Below, in pieces: positions 36,281 to 45,250 of a stretch of 53,951 nt of DNA. The notes under the pieces are model-generated. The model was given only the letters and a program-made list of their open reading frames with translations. It had not been told where the DNA came from and did not search any database. The DNA is from Promethearchaeota archaeon Loki_b32. GTDB taxonomy: Archaea; Asgardarchaeota; Lokiarchaeia; Sigyniarchaeales; SOKP01. Position numbers and translations under genes: made by a program. Each line of letters begins with the position of its first letter. The stretch's first letter is position 1. Location: assembly GCA_005223125.1 (NCBI GenBank), contig NJBH01000026.1, positions 1 to 53,951 on the forward strand. Reading direction: 5' to 3'.

Positions 36281-39193
36281 TTAGTAGATGCCAAATTCAC
36301 GAATTTCTTTTTTGAGAATAGGGATTTTTTCTTCAAACTCTTGTATTTGGTTTTCGTAATCACTATAAAAATCATCAAATTTCTTGATTTCCCTCTCATC
36401 AATAGCTTTTACAAAATCATAGGAAATTTTTTGGATGTTATTAAAAATTTGATTAAATTGTTCTGTAGTTTCTATTAGTTTTTTATTTACTATCTTACCT
36501 TGCTTTCTAACCATATTTCGAAGTTTACCACGAGGAATTCGAATTTTATTTATTAAATTATCACATTCATTTAAAAACTTGTAAGATTGAGCTTTATTAT
36601 TATCATCGAGTTTAGCTTCAATTATTTCTGTTCGCCATGTATTCATTCTACCTCTAGCAAACGTATCAAAGTTCAATGAGAGAGAATCAATACCTTCTCG
36701 TACTAAAAATCGAAGAAAGTCGGGGTCATCACTTGGGGCTTGTCCGCATATCCCTACTTTTCTCCCGAACTCATGAGCTGTTTTAATTAAGTGACTTACT
36801 GATCTTCTTATTGCTTCACTATTTGTATTATAATTGTAATTATTCATTAAAGGAATCATTTTTTCATTATCTCGCCCTACTCCATACGTGAGTTGAGTAA
36901 GGTCATTTGATCCTATGGAGAATCCGTCGAAAAATTGGCTAAAAATATCAGCTAAAATAATATTTGATGGAATTTCTGCCATAACATAAACTTTTAGATC
37001 GTCTTGACCTCGAATTAATCCTTCGCTTTCCATAATATCCATAATCCTTTGGGCTTCTTCGGGGCTTCTACAGAAAGGTAACATAGGTATAATATTTCTT
37101 AACCCCCAATCTCTAGCTTTTTTAATCGCCCGTAATTCTAACATAAAAGCTTGCTGAAATTCGTCGTGTACATACCGTGAACAACCTCTGAATCCTAGCA
37201 TAGGATTATTTTCTTCTCCCTCATAAATCCAACCACCAATTAGATTAGCGTATTCATTAGTCTTAAAGTCTGAAAGCCTTACGACACATTCAGCAAGGCT
37301 TTCATCTCCCAGTCTTTTCCAAACACCTGCAGCAATAGTAGCAATTCCTTCTGCTAATTTTTGTATATAGAACTCTTCTTTATCATCATACCCTACTGTC
37401 AATTCTCTGATCTTATCTAATGTCTGCTTTAATCTCAAGATCTCTTGACTAAAAGGATCTTTATGATATAAATCACTTTTTTTAATGTTCTCTATTCTTT
37501 TCCTTTGTTCTAATAAAATATCATATCTCATTATTAATGCTTCAAAATCTATTAATGCATTAGGGTGAATTTGAATCTCGTCGTTAATTATAAATTCTAG
37601 CCTTGCCAAACCAGTACCATCAGGATGTTTGCCAGAGGAGAGGGCTCCTTTGGGAATTCCTAGATTGACTAGTACTTTCGTCTTTGTTCTTGGAAGTTTG
37701 GCAAATTCAATTGTATCAGAGTCATATTCTGCTGCTTTTAACCAAATTCTTGGCTCTCCTTGGCTACAATCAATTGTAACATATTCATTTCCTTCACGTT
37801 GTTTTTCTTTCATAATTTGTACGATATTATCTGCTCCAACTATTGATGATATATTTAACTCTCTCGAAACAATCGCAGCATGACATGTAGGACCACCTTT
37901 TTCTGTTATTACTCCTCCTAAATTTTGCATGTAAGAAGTCCAATCAGGATTAGTTTCCTCAGTAATCAGAATATCTCCTTCCCTTAATAAGTGAGCGTCA
38001 TTTATCGATTCTATAATCTTAATTTTTCCATATCCTATTCTTCTGCCGATTGCAGTACCAGAATTTTCAACAAGATAGCCATCTTTTTCTAATTTGTCTG
38101 GGTTTTCAAGAAGATAAAATACTTCTTCTGTATCACCTTTTTGTGAATGAACGGTTTCTGGACGTGCTTGGACAACATAAATTTTGCCATTATTACCTAA
38201 TGCCCATTCAATATCCATTGGTGTATTATAGTGTTCTCTTATTTTTTGGGCATAATCTGCTAAAATTAAAACTTCTTTATCCGTTAGACAATACTTCATC
38301 TGTTTTTCTTCTGGGATGGGTATGACTTCTGTTCCAATTTGTTCTCTACCCTCGGAAAATATCATCATATTTTCTTTTCGCACGAGTTCGCGTCGAATTA
38401 TACGAAGTTTTTTAGGATCATGCTTAAAAACAAGAAACTCATCACCTTTTTCAGCACCTTGTACAAGTAATTCTCCCAAACCCCATGTTCCTCTAATAGC
38501 TACAACATTTGAGTTTCCAGAATCGGGGTCTTCAGTGAACATTACACCTGATGCCTTGACTCCTTCTAAACCTCCAGCCATTTCTTGGACCCCTACTGAG
38601 AGTTTAACTATAAAATGATCGAAGCCTGCTCGTTCACGGTACATAGTAGCTCTTGTAGTAAAGACTGAAGCCATATCCTTTAAAATATATTCAAGAATTT
38701 CATTTTCTCCAGAAATATTTAAGTGGGTATCTTGTTGCCCTGCAAATGAAGCGTCAGGTAGATCTTCTGCTGTAGCAGAACTTCTCACAGCAAATGTAGA
38801 TTCTTCACCGATTTTTTTTATTAATGTTTTGTATGCTTCTAAGATTTCATCTGCTAAAGAGTCAGGAATTTTAGATTGTTCTATAACATATCGAATGTTT
38901 GCACAAATTTTATCAACTTTTTCTACAGCTTTGATATCTTCTGATTTCAATTCGTTGGAAATCTTTTTAATGTCTCTCGCAATTAATTCTCGAAGAGATA
39001 TTTTTTTTTCTTTTATAGTATAAAAGTTTGAATCTAAAACATAATCAAAAGCTTTTGATGTAACAGCAAATCCAAGAGGTACTGAGATTCCAAAAGAGAG
39101 TAATTCTCCAAGAGAAGCATTTTTGCCCCCTACAAGAGGAACATCTCCCACCCGTAAATCTTCAAAGAATTTTATATATCTATAATCACTCAT
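36281..39193 (-). CDS. ppsA: Phosphoenolpyruvate synthase (pyruvate, water dikinase)
   Basis: 970 aa. N-terminal ATP-grasp domain (VGGKNASLGELLSFG; AVRSSATAEDLPDASFAGQQ), swivelling phospho-His domain (GGPTCHAAIVSREL with the catalytic His), and a C-terminal PEP/pyruvate TIM barrel ending in GICGQAPSDDPDF. It makes PEP from pyruvate and ATP for gluconeogenesis. At 970 residues it is longer than usual (about 800). Residues about 880-970 form an extra charged helical tail after the barrel, likely coiled coil. Same strand as the macrodomain and UPF0147 genes. Confidence 0.93.
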   Translation of the reverse strand: MSDYRYIKFFEDLRVGDVPLVGGKNASLGELLSFGISVPLGFAVTSKAFDYVLDSNFYTIKEKKISLRELIARDIKKISNELKSEDIKAVEKVDKICANIRYVIEQSKIPDSLADEILEAYKTLIKKIGEESTFAVRSSATAEDLPDASFAGQQDTHLNISGENEILEYILKDMASVFTTRATMYRERAGFDHFIVKLSVGVQEMAGGLEGVKASGVMFTEDPDSGNSNVVAIRGTWGLGELLVQGAEKGDEFLVFKHDPKKLRIIRRELVRKENMMIFSEGREQIGTEVIPIPEEKQMKYCLTDKEVLILADYAQKIREHYNTPMDIEWALGNNGKIYVVQARPETVHSQKGDTEEVFYLLENPDKLEKDGYLVENSGTAIGRRIGYGKIKIIESINDAHLLREGDILITEETNPDWTSYMQNLGGVITEKGGPTCHAAIVSRELNISSIVGADNIVQIMKEKQREGNEYVTIDCSQGEPRIWLKAAEYDSDTIEFAKLPRTKTKVLVNLGIPKGALSSGKHPDGTGLARLEFIINDEIQIHPNALIDFEALIMRYDILLEQRKRIENIKKSDLYHKDPFSQEILRLKQTLDKIRELTVGYDDKEEFYIQKLAEGIATIAAGVWKRLGDESLAECVVRLSDFKTNEYANLIGGWIYEGEENNPMLGFRGCSRYVHDEFQQAFMLELRAIKKARDWGLRNIIPMLPFCRSPEEAQRIMDIMESEGLIRGQDDLKVYVMAEIPSNIILADIFSQFFDGFSIGSNDLTQLTYGVGRDNEKMIPLMNNYNYNTNSEAIRRSVSHLIKTAHEFGRKVGICGQAPSDDPDFLRFLVREGIDSLSLNFDTFARGRMNTWRTEIIEAKLDDNNKAQSYKFLNECDNLINKIRIPRGKLRNMVRKQGKIVNKKLIETTEQFNQIFNNIQKISYDFVKAIDEREIKKFDDFYSDYENQIQEFEEKIPILKKEIREFGIY

Positions 39194-39304
39194 ATTAAAG
39201 AGAAACCCTTAAGCTATTGTTTTAATGAGATTTTCTCTTATTTTAATTATTATTCTTCTAATTATAAATTAAACGTTTATAAAAAGAGTAACGTTGAAAC
39301 TAGA

Positions 39305-39823
39305 TTATTTTAACTCTTTTTCAAAAACCTCAAAATCAGAAGCAGTATATAAGCAAAATACTACTTTTTCAATTTGAGTATCTGTTTGTAAATATTCTTT
39401 AGTGGTATCGATCATAATTTTAGAACATTTCTTTATTGGAAAACCAAAAATACCTGTTGATATAGCAGGAAATGCAATAGATTTTAAATTAAATTTATCC
39501 ATTAATTTTAAACTATTTACAGTAGCACTCCTTAATTTTTTATCCTCATCTCCTTCTCCCATTCTTGGTCCAACCGCATGAATTACATGTTTTGCTTTTA
39601 AATTCCCACCCGTTGTAATTACAGCATCCCCTACAAATGTACCTCCAATTTTGTTACATTCATCTTGAATAATTGGTCCTCCCTTTTTCCTTATTGCTCC
39701 TGCCACGCCTCCGCCCAATATAAGGCGGTCATTTGCCGCATTTACAATGACATCTATTTGTAAATCAGTAATATCTCCTTGAATCAAACTAATTTTTGAA
39801 TTTTTTACCTTTAATTCTTTCAT
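39305..39823 (-). CDS. Macrodomain ADP-ribose-binding protein
   Basis: 172 aa from the ATG at 39821-39823; another ATG four codons upstream is in frame. Single macrodomain: LIQGDITDLQIDVIVNAAN, the LGGGVAGAIRKKGG loop and the phosphate loop AISTGIFGFP. This is the MacroD-type arrangement that hydrolyses O-acetyl-ADP-ribose or ADP-ribose from proteins. Possible link to the HDAC-family protein only if that acts as a sirtuin-like source, which is not supported. Gap of 55 bases to the cysteine-cluster gene. Confidence 0.9.
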   Translation of the reverse strand: MKELKVKNSKISLIQGDITDLQIDVIVNAANDRLILGGGVAGAIRKKGGPIIQDECNKIGGTFVGDAVITTGGNLKAKHVIHAVGPRMGEGDEDKKLRSATVNSLKLMDKFNLKSIAFPAISTGIFGFPIKKCSKIMIDTTKEYLQTDTQIEKVVFCLYTASDFEVFEKELK

Positions 39824-39878
39824 GATATATAACATTTATTGTTTTCAATTAAGTAAGAAATAAAAATAAAAAGAAGAG

Positions 39879-40583
39879 TTATTGGTCTTCATGACCCTTT
39901 TTGAAAATCTCATCAAGTTTAGCCCTATCTTCATCAGTCATTTTGCTCATTGCATCCATGTTTTGCCTCATTAAGTCCATCATTATTTTTTGGGAGATGA
40001 GTTGATTTAATACAGGTAATGCGATCCTCATACGAGTTAATTCGTAATGCATGATTTTTGCTGTTTCTCTCATCTCTTTTAAATCTTCTTTAGTCATTCC
40101 TTCTTCGCCAATTCCAGGACAATCTGCATCAACTACAATAAAGTTTTTGCCATCAAACTCTAATGGATATGTTCTACAACTTAAAGGGCGGTTTTCGTAA
40201 ATTAAACATTTCTTGTCATCTTTATTGTATAAAGGACATTTTACATCAAGTAGTTCCTCGATAGATACACCACCAAATGGTTCTTTTGGGCTTGTTTCTT
40301 CTTCTCCTTCCTTCGGAGGTGGTGCTAGAGGTTTTAATATTAAATCAATCCCTGCATCTGGTTTTTGATAAATATCCAAATATGGCATAAAGTTTGCAAC
40401 AACTCCATTCTTAGCCCACATTTCTAAATCCCAAAATGTTATGGGAATAGGACCTCTTGCGGCACAACAGTTATTACAGCGCGTACATTTAAAGGAAAAT
40501 TTTGTTTTAGGCTTTTCCTCAACAGATTCTTTTTCATCCTCTTTCAGTTCAGATGTTTGAGTTTCTTTATCATCTTCAGACAT
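39879..40583 (-). CDS. YkgJ-type cysteine-cluster (zinc/iron-chelating) protein
   Basis: 234 aa from the ATG at 40581-40583, which follows GTGAG. Residues 30-180 hold the family pattern: CTRCNNCCAARGPIPITFWD, then CPLYNKDDKKCLIYENRPLSC with RTYP. The eight cysteines probably bind a metal. An acidic Glu/Lys N-terminus and helical C-terminus surround it. Function of the family is not known in detail; it is common in archaea and anaerobes. Confidence 0.85.
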   Translation of the reverse strand: MSEDDKETQTSELKEDEKESVEEKPKTKFSFKCTRCNNCCAARGPIPITFWDLEMWAKNGVVANFMPYLDIYQKPDAGIDLILKPLAPPPKEGEEETSPKEPFGGVSIEELLDVKCPLYNKDDKKCLIYENRPLSCRTYPLEFDGKNFIVVDADCPGIGEEGMTKEDLKEMRETAKIMHYELTRMRIALPVLNQLISQKIMMDLMRQNMDAMSKMTDEDRAKLDEIFKKGHEDQ

Positions 40584-40691
40584 TAAAAATCTCACTTGAT
40601 AATATATAATATTATTAAATTGGTATAAAATAAAAAAATATATCTTTGAAAAAAAATTTTATTTTTATTCAATATAAAAAGACTTGAATTT

Positions 40692-41291
40692 TTAAGATGT
40701 TGTAAACAAATCCTCCTCATCTAATAAGTTTCCAAGTCGAATTAATGCTGGTTCAACCATTTTTTTCTCACGGATCCCTGTTAAAACCACTTTTCCTGTA
40801 CTAAATATTAAAAAGACAGATTTTATTGGATTAGTTGTTTTGTATATCAACCCTGGAAAAACTTCTGGTTCGTAAATGGCGTTATCTAATCTTATTGCTG
40901 CTAGATTCAAATTAATTTCTATGTAGAAGTTAGCTGTAATTACAAGATTTACAATTTGTGGTTTTATTGAGTTAGGATCAATCCGAATCTTGAAAATATC
41001 ATTTAACTTAAAAATTAATCTTTTAATAACCAATTCAATTTGGTTAAATAACTTCAAACCAGTCAAAATTAGTTTTCCATTTCTGAAGAAGATAATTACA
41101 CATCTAGGATGGGTAAATCGAATAAAAAGTCCAGGAAAGCGTTTTGGATTATATTCTGTATTGTTAAGATTTATTAAAATTTCATTAAGATCAAAATTTT
41201 CTTCTTGGTTTAAGATTTCTTTGACGACAATATTTTGGATAACATAAGATAAGCTCTTTTTGTCATCTTTCAATTTTATTCTTAGAACCAT
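40692..41291 (-). CDS. tbp: TATA-binding protein, divergent
   Basis: 199 aa with the two imperfect direct repeats of TBP. The repeat core is Y-x-P-x-x-FPGL followed by a strand ending GK(L/V)(I/V)LTG: YNPKRFPGLFIRFTHP ... NGKLILTGLK and YEPEVFPGLIYKTTNP ... TGKVVLTGIR. The normal CTGAK motif is changed in both repeats, and overall conservation is lower than in ordinary archaeal TBP, so it may be a specialised second TBP. It would bind promoter TATA boxes and recruit TFB. Confidence 0.85.
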   Translation of the reverse strand: MVLRIKLKDDKKSLSYVIQNIVVKEILNQEENFDLNEILINLNNTEYNPKRFPGLFIRFTHPRCVIIFFRNGKLILTGLKLFNQIELVIKRLIFKLNDIFKIRIDPNSIKPQIVNLVITANFYIEINLNLAAIRLDNAIYEPEVFPGLIYKTTNPIKSVFLIFSTGKVVLTGIREKKMVEPALIRLGNLLDEEDLFTTS

Positions 41292-41608
41292 TAATGGACT
41301 CCTAAATTTTTCTTCATTCTTAATTTTCCCATTTAATTATTAAATTAACATTCTATTTAATTCTACTTTTTAATCCCAGTTTAAATACAAATTGCTTTAT
41401 AACATTTCTCTGTTAATTTAATGCTTGGATTTGATGGAAAGATTAAAGAATGAGAGAAAAAAAATGAAAAGTGGAATTCAGAAATCATGAACAAAGAAAT
41501 TCTAAAAAGTAATATTAAATTAAAGGGATAACGATATAACCATTCTAATAAAGATTTTTAATAAAGCTTAATTTATACTTTTAAAATATTGCCTTGAAAG
41601 TATAAACT
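41292..41608. other. Gene-free stretch before the archaeosortase pair
   Basis: AT-rich, no open frame or hairpin that I can support. Presumably holds the TBP promoter at the left end and that of the archaeosortase pair at the right. Confidence 0.5.
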
Positions 41609-41842
41609 ATGAAAGAATTTACATTAAAAAAGATATTTGTTTGGTTAATGTTAACAATTAATTTATTATTTGCTTTTGTAATTGGTTTAACAATTCCATT
41701 ATTAGAATCGGAGAGTAATTTTAATCTTGGATTTGTTATGATTCCATTGCTAGTAATTCTCAATTATGTAATAGTAGATAGGTATCACTATTATCTCAAA
41801 CATACTAAAAGAAACGAGGAAGAATTGGATGCAAATATTTGA
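41609..41842 (+). CDS. Small two-helix membrane protein linked to archaeosortase
   Basis: 77 aa: two membrane helices (about residues 8-28 and 40-56) and a charged tail. Its last 14 bases overlap the start of the archaeosortase gene (ATGCAAATATTTGA contains both the start and this gene's TGA), so translation of the two is likely coupled. No known family. The fixed overlap suggests a partner role. Confidence 0.65.
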   Translation: MKEFTLKKIFVWLMLTINLLFAFVIGLTIPLLESESNFNLGFVMIPLLVILNYVIVDRYHYYLKHTKRNEEELDANI

Positions 41843-42701
41843 GAACTTGAGCAAAATTAAGAAACCTATTATTGAATACGATGAAAGAAGATATATTTTT
41901 TCCATTAGATCTCTAATTCTTTTAACTATTGGAGCACCAATATCTGCTTATTTAATTTACCTATTCTTTGATTGGGAAGCTCAATTTTGGTTGCATGAGA
42001 TAGTCGTAAAACAAACAGTTTATTTCTTAAATTTATTCTTTAATATGGGCGCAGAAGCTCAATTTGCTCCAAGTGGGAAATATTTCTGGAAGTTTTCAAT
42101 TCCAGGACAGAGCCCAATTTATTTCGAGACGTTTTGTACTGGAATTCAAGCAATATGTATTTTCGCAGGTATTATTATTTTTACTCCCCACAGTCAAGAT
42201 CCAACTGCTAGAGAAGATATAGTGTGGAGAAAAACAAAGGCTCTTATTGTTTCATCAGTTATCTTTTATGTTGTTAACATAATTCGTATGATAATTCAAA
42301 TTAATTTATATTATATCGGGTATGAGTGGGCTGATATACATTTCTCTATAAGTGCAGCTAGTTCATTTATCGCAGCGATAATAGTACTTTTAATGCATAA
42401 ATGGATTCCTGAATTTATAATATCTATTATATATACAGGAACGCTAGTAAGTGAGCCTTTAAAACAAAAGAGGAAAAAACAAGTAAAGGAAATGGTGGAA
42501 AAATCTAATAAAGCTGAATTAAAACCGATGCGTAAAATTTTAAAAATGGAGAAAAAAACTTTTTCAAGAGATATTTCTAGTTGGTCAGACGATTTTGGTT
42601 ATACTATTGAAGGAGATTACTTGGTTATTCCACCTGAAAAAGCATCTAAATTTATAGAATTATTAATGCAAGATAAACCATTTCTAAAAGAGAGCGAGTA
42701 A
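41829..42701 (+). CDS. Archaeosortase/exosortase-family transpeptidase
   Basis: 290 aa with several membrane helices. The family's catalytic triad is visible in order: Cys103 in ETFCTGIQAI, Arg153 in NIIRMI and His171 in ADIHFSIS. These enzymes cut a C-terminal sorting helix and attach surface proteins to a lipid or other anchor. About 85 residues after the last helix form a cytoplasmic basic domain (PLKQKRKKQVKEMVEKSNK...) that ordinary archaeosortases lack. No sorting-signal protein (e.g. PGF-CTERM) is seen in the window. Confidence 0.82.
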   Translation: MQIFENLSKIKKPIIEYDERRYIFSIRSLILLTIGAPISAYLIYLFFDWEAQFWLHEIVVKQTVYFLNLFFNMGAEAQFAPSGKYFWKFSIPGQSPIYFETFCTGIQAICIFAGIIIFTPHSQDPTAREDIVWRKTKALIVSSVIFYVVNIIRMIIQINLYYIGYEWADIHFSISAASSFIAAIIVLLMHKWIPEFIISIIYTGTLVSEPLKQKRKKQVKEMVEKSNKAELKPMRKILKMEKKTFSRDISSWSDDFGYTIEGDYLVIPPEKASKFIELLMQDKPFLKESE

Positions 42702-42754
42702 ATTTTATCTTCTTTTTAATAAATTATAATAATAAATAGAGTTTTTATTGAATT

Positions 42755-43657
42755 ATGTTAAATTTTGAATCTGAACAAAAAACATTCAAAATGGGTAACG
42801 TTAAATTCGGTGGTCAGCCCGGAGAAAATCCGATTGTTATGGTAGCAACTGTTTTTTATACAAAACATGCCGCATTGTTGGATGAAAAAACCGGTAAATT
42901 TGATAAAAATATTCTCGAACAAGAGTTAAATGATTTTACAGAAGTTATTGAAGAAACACAATTACAAGGAGTAATTGATGTAGTTGGGGCATACCCAGAA
43001 GTGTTGATAAAGGAATGTGAGTTTATTGCTGATAATGTGGAATATCCATTCTTAGTTGATGGTCTGAATGATACTTCTAGAATTCCCGCTATGAAAGGAT
43101 TACAGGAGATCGGATTATTGGATAAAGCAATATTAAACAGTATTGATGAAAATACTAATGATGAGAATCTAGAAAAACTAAAAGAAATTGGAGTAAAAAA
43201 TGCTGTTTTATTAACATTTGGAAATAAATATATGTTTCCACAGCAGAAGTTAAAATTCTTAAAAGAAATTTTGATTCCTAAAGCTCAAAAAGCTAATATT
43301 GATAATTACATCGTTGATACGGCTGTTTTGGATTTACCCTCAATTTCCATTAACTTTGAAACTGTAGGATTAATTAAAAAAGAACTAGGATTGCCAGCTG
43401 GATTCGCTCCTGCTAATGCGATTTATGGGTGGAGTTTTGTTAAAAAGTATGGTGAAAGCGCTCGATGTGGTGCAATTGCTTCCATAATGGCCTATTGTGC
43501 TACTGCACCTAGTGATTTTATATTGTTTGGACCAATAAAATTCGCTAAATGTGTTGTACCTGCAATTGCATTGATTTCTGGAGTTAATTCCTACTATCAA
43601 AAGAGAGTAAAAAGAAAGAAAATATCTGAGCGAACACCATTAAAAACAATTTTTTAA
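42755..43657 (+). CDS. mtrH: MtrH-like methyltransferase (tetrahydromethanopterin S-methyltransferase subunit H)
   Basis: 300 aa TIM barrel of the MtrH family, which moves methyl groups between tetrahydromethanopterin and a corrinoid. It begins MLNFESEQKTFKMGNVKFGGQ, with PGENPIVMVATVFY next; later IPAMKGLQEIGLLDKAILNSI, and LPAGFAPANAIYGW. No other Mtr subunit is in the window, so this is a stand-alone member as found in non-methanogens with methylotrophic or corrinoid methyltransferases. Its stop overlaps the stop of the convergent GTPase gene. Confidence 0.88.
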   Translation: MLNFESEQKTFKMGNVKFGGQPGENPIVMVATVFYTKHAALLDEKTGKFDKNILEQELNDFTEVIEETQLQGVIDVVGAYPEVLIKECEFIADNVEYPFLVDGLNDTSRIPAMKGLQEIGLLDKAILNSIDENTNDENLEKLKEIGVKNAVLLTFGNKYMFPQQKLKFLKEILIPKAQKANIDNYIVDTAVLDLPSISINFETVGLIKKELGLPAGFAPANAIYGWSFVKKYGESARCGAIASIMAYCATAPSDFILFGPIKFAKCVVPAIALISGVNSYYQKRVKRKKISERTPLKTIF

Positions 43658-45156
43658 GCGATATATCTTAATAACAGGTCTTTTGTTTGATTTAAAAATT
43701 CTGATAATTGCTTATTTATTGTCTTTTTTCTCTTTTCATCATCTATTAAAAATAGAAGAAACATATTATTTTCTTCAATTTGGATTTTTTTAAAAAGTAT
43801 CACTGAATTAGCAACTTTAAATATTGCTTCTTCTTTCTGTAGAGCCTTGAATTTAGCAAAAATTTTAAATAACACAGTAAATTGCGGAGCTGTTACTTCA
43901 AATACATTCATTACATCTGCTTTTGGTATTTTAATTAATTCCATTGCTTCATTACTGTAAAAATCTGCTAAAACTAATCCATCACTGCTTAGTAATAGAG
44001 TCAAATAGGAATTTGTTGTTAAAGAGAAATTTCTAAGATTATGGTTAATCAAATCTCTATTTGGGCTTAATTTTGATATCCCAGAAGAAAAAGCGCGTAA
44101 TATTGTAAAAATTTGAAAGATGCTAGTTATAAAAATTTCGAGTGGTTCATCAGAAGTAATTTTAGCTAGTTTTTTTTTAATAAATTCAATATTTTCTTTA
44201 AGTTCCAATGTTTTTATGACGTCAGAATCTCCTTTAGATAAAATATAGATTATAGGAGTATTTTGATTGAATTTATTCAAAACATTTTTTAAACTTTGAA
44301 GATAATCGATACTCTCTTCGAATCTCTTTCTATTTTTTATATCAATAAAATAAAAAAGTAAATCTGCTTCATATAAGTAGATTTCTGCTTTATTAATATA
44401 CTTCTCTCTAAATACAAATTGTCCTCCTAAATCCCATAAAAAGATTGTTGCACCTAGTGCTTCTATAGATTTTATACTTGCACCAGCAGTGGGTTTTAAT
44501 CCAATTAATTTACTATATTTACGATCAACAGAAAGTAGAAAACTAGTTTTACCTGAGTCGTCTAATCCTGCGAACAAAATTTTCATCTTTCGGTGCGTAG
44601 TAATAGGTGTTGAGGGGCTTTTTTCAATTTCTATTAAGCCTAATAAAAGATCATCACGGAAAAGAGGTTCAATATCTTGACGGGGCGGATAAATTTTTTC
44701 GATATCTTTGTCAAAAGATTTGAAAAATTCATATACTACTGGTTTAATTCGATTCATGTTATTATACAAAAAACTTCGACTATTCTCTTCTACTAATATT
44801 GAAAAAGCCGTAGCTACAGGGTGATCTGAGTTTATTCTAATAAAATGGAAATATGTAAGCGAGGTAGTATTAAAATCAGGATACGGTAAAATTGCATAAT
44901 ATTGTATTTTTTGTAGATCTGTCTCTTGGGATACTATTTTATCACTAATAAACAAACTTAAATTTTTAATAGAAATTTGAGTTATATCTCTATATGTTAA
45001 AATAAGATTATCTTCCCTATTTGATTCTTCGCTAATTTCTTTTAATTCTTTTTCTGTATAATAATTGGGGAAGCAATAAATTGGAGCTGGGCCAAGCTCT
45101 CCATATACACTAAAAACAAAACCCTTTATAATTGAAGATTTGAGTAATTCTTCCAT
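43654..45156 (-). CDS. Longin-like module + Arf/Rag-like GTPase + roadblock-like tail
   Basis: 500 aa, three parts. Residues 1-125: the longin-like module (GFVFSVYGELGPAPIYCFP; YYAILPYPDF). About 190-360: G domain with GLDDSGKTS (197-205), WDLGGQ (241-246) and SKGD in the G4 place of NKxD, closest to Arf/Rag/Gtr GTPases. About 375-500: alpha/beta tail with LLLSSDGLVLADFYS, which looks like a roadblock/longin fold as at the end of Rag GTPases. AGGAGA stands directly before the ATG. Its TAA overlaps that of mtrH by two bases. Confidence 0.82.
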   Translation of the reverse strand: MEELLKSSIIKGFVFSVYGELGPAPIYCFPNYYTEKELKEISEESNREDNLILTYRDITQISIKNLSLFISDKIVSQETDLQKIQYYAILPYPDFNTTSLTYFHFIRINSDHPVATAFSILVEENSRSFLYNNMNRIKPVVYEFFKSFDKDIEKIYPPRQDIEPLFRDDLLLGLIEIEKSPSTPITTHRKMKILFAGLDDSGKTSFLLSVDRKYSKLIGLKPTAGASIKSIEALGATIFLWDLGGQFVFREKYINKAEIYLYEADLLFYFIDIKNRKRFEESIDYLQSLKNVLNKFNQNTPIIYILSKGDSDVIKTLELKENIEFIKKKLAKITSDEPLEIFITSIFQIFTILRAFSSGISKLSPNRDLINHNLRNFSLTTNSYLTLLLSSDGLVLADFYSNEAMELIKIPKADVMNVFEVTAPQFTVLFKIFAKFKALQKEEAIFKVANSVILFKKIQIEENNMFLLFLIDDEKRKKTINKQLSEFLNQTKDLLLRYIA

Positions 45157-45250
45157 TCTCCTAAAAATTTGTATTTGATTTTTAAGATGTAAATTTCTTA
45201 ATTTAATTTAAGCAAATTTAATTATTAATAGCTTTATATTTAAATCATAT

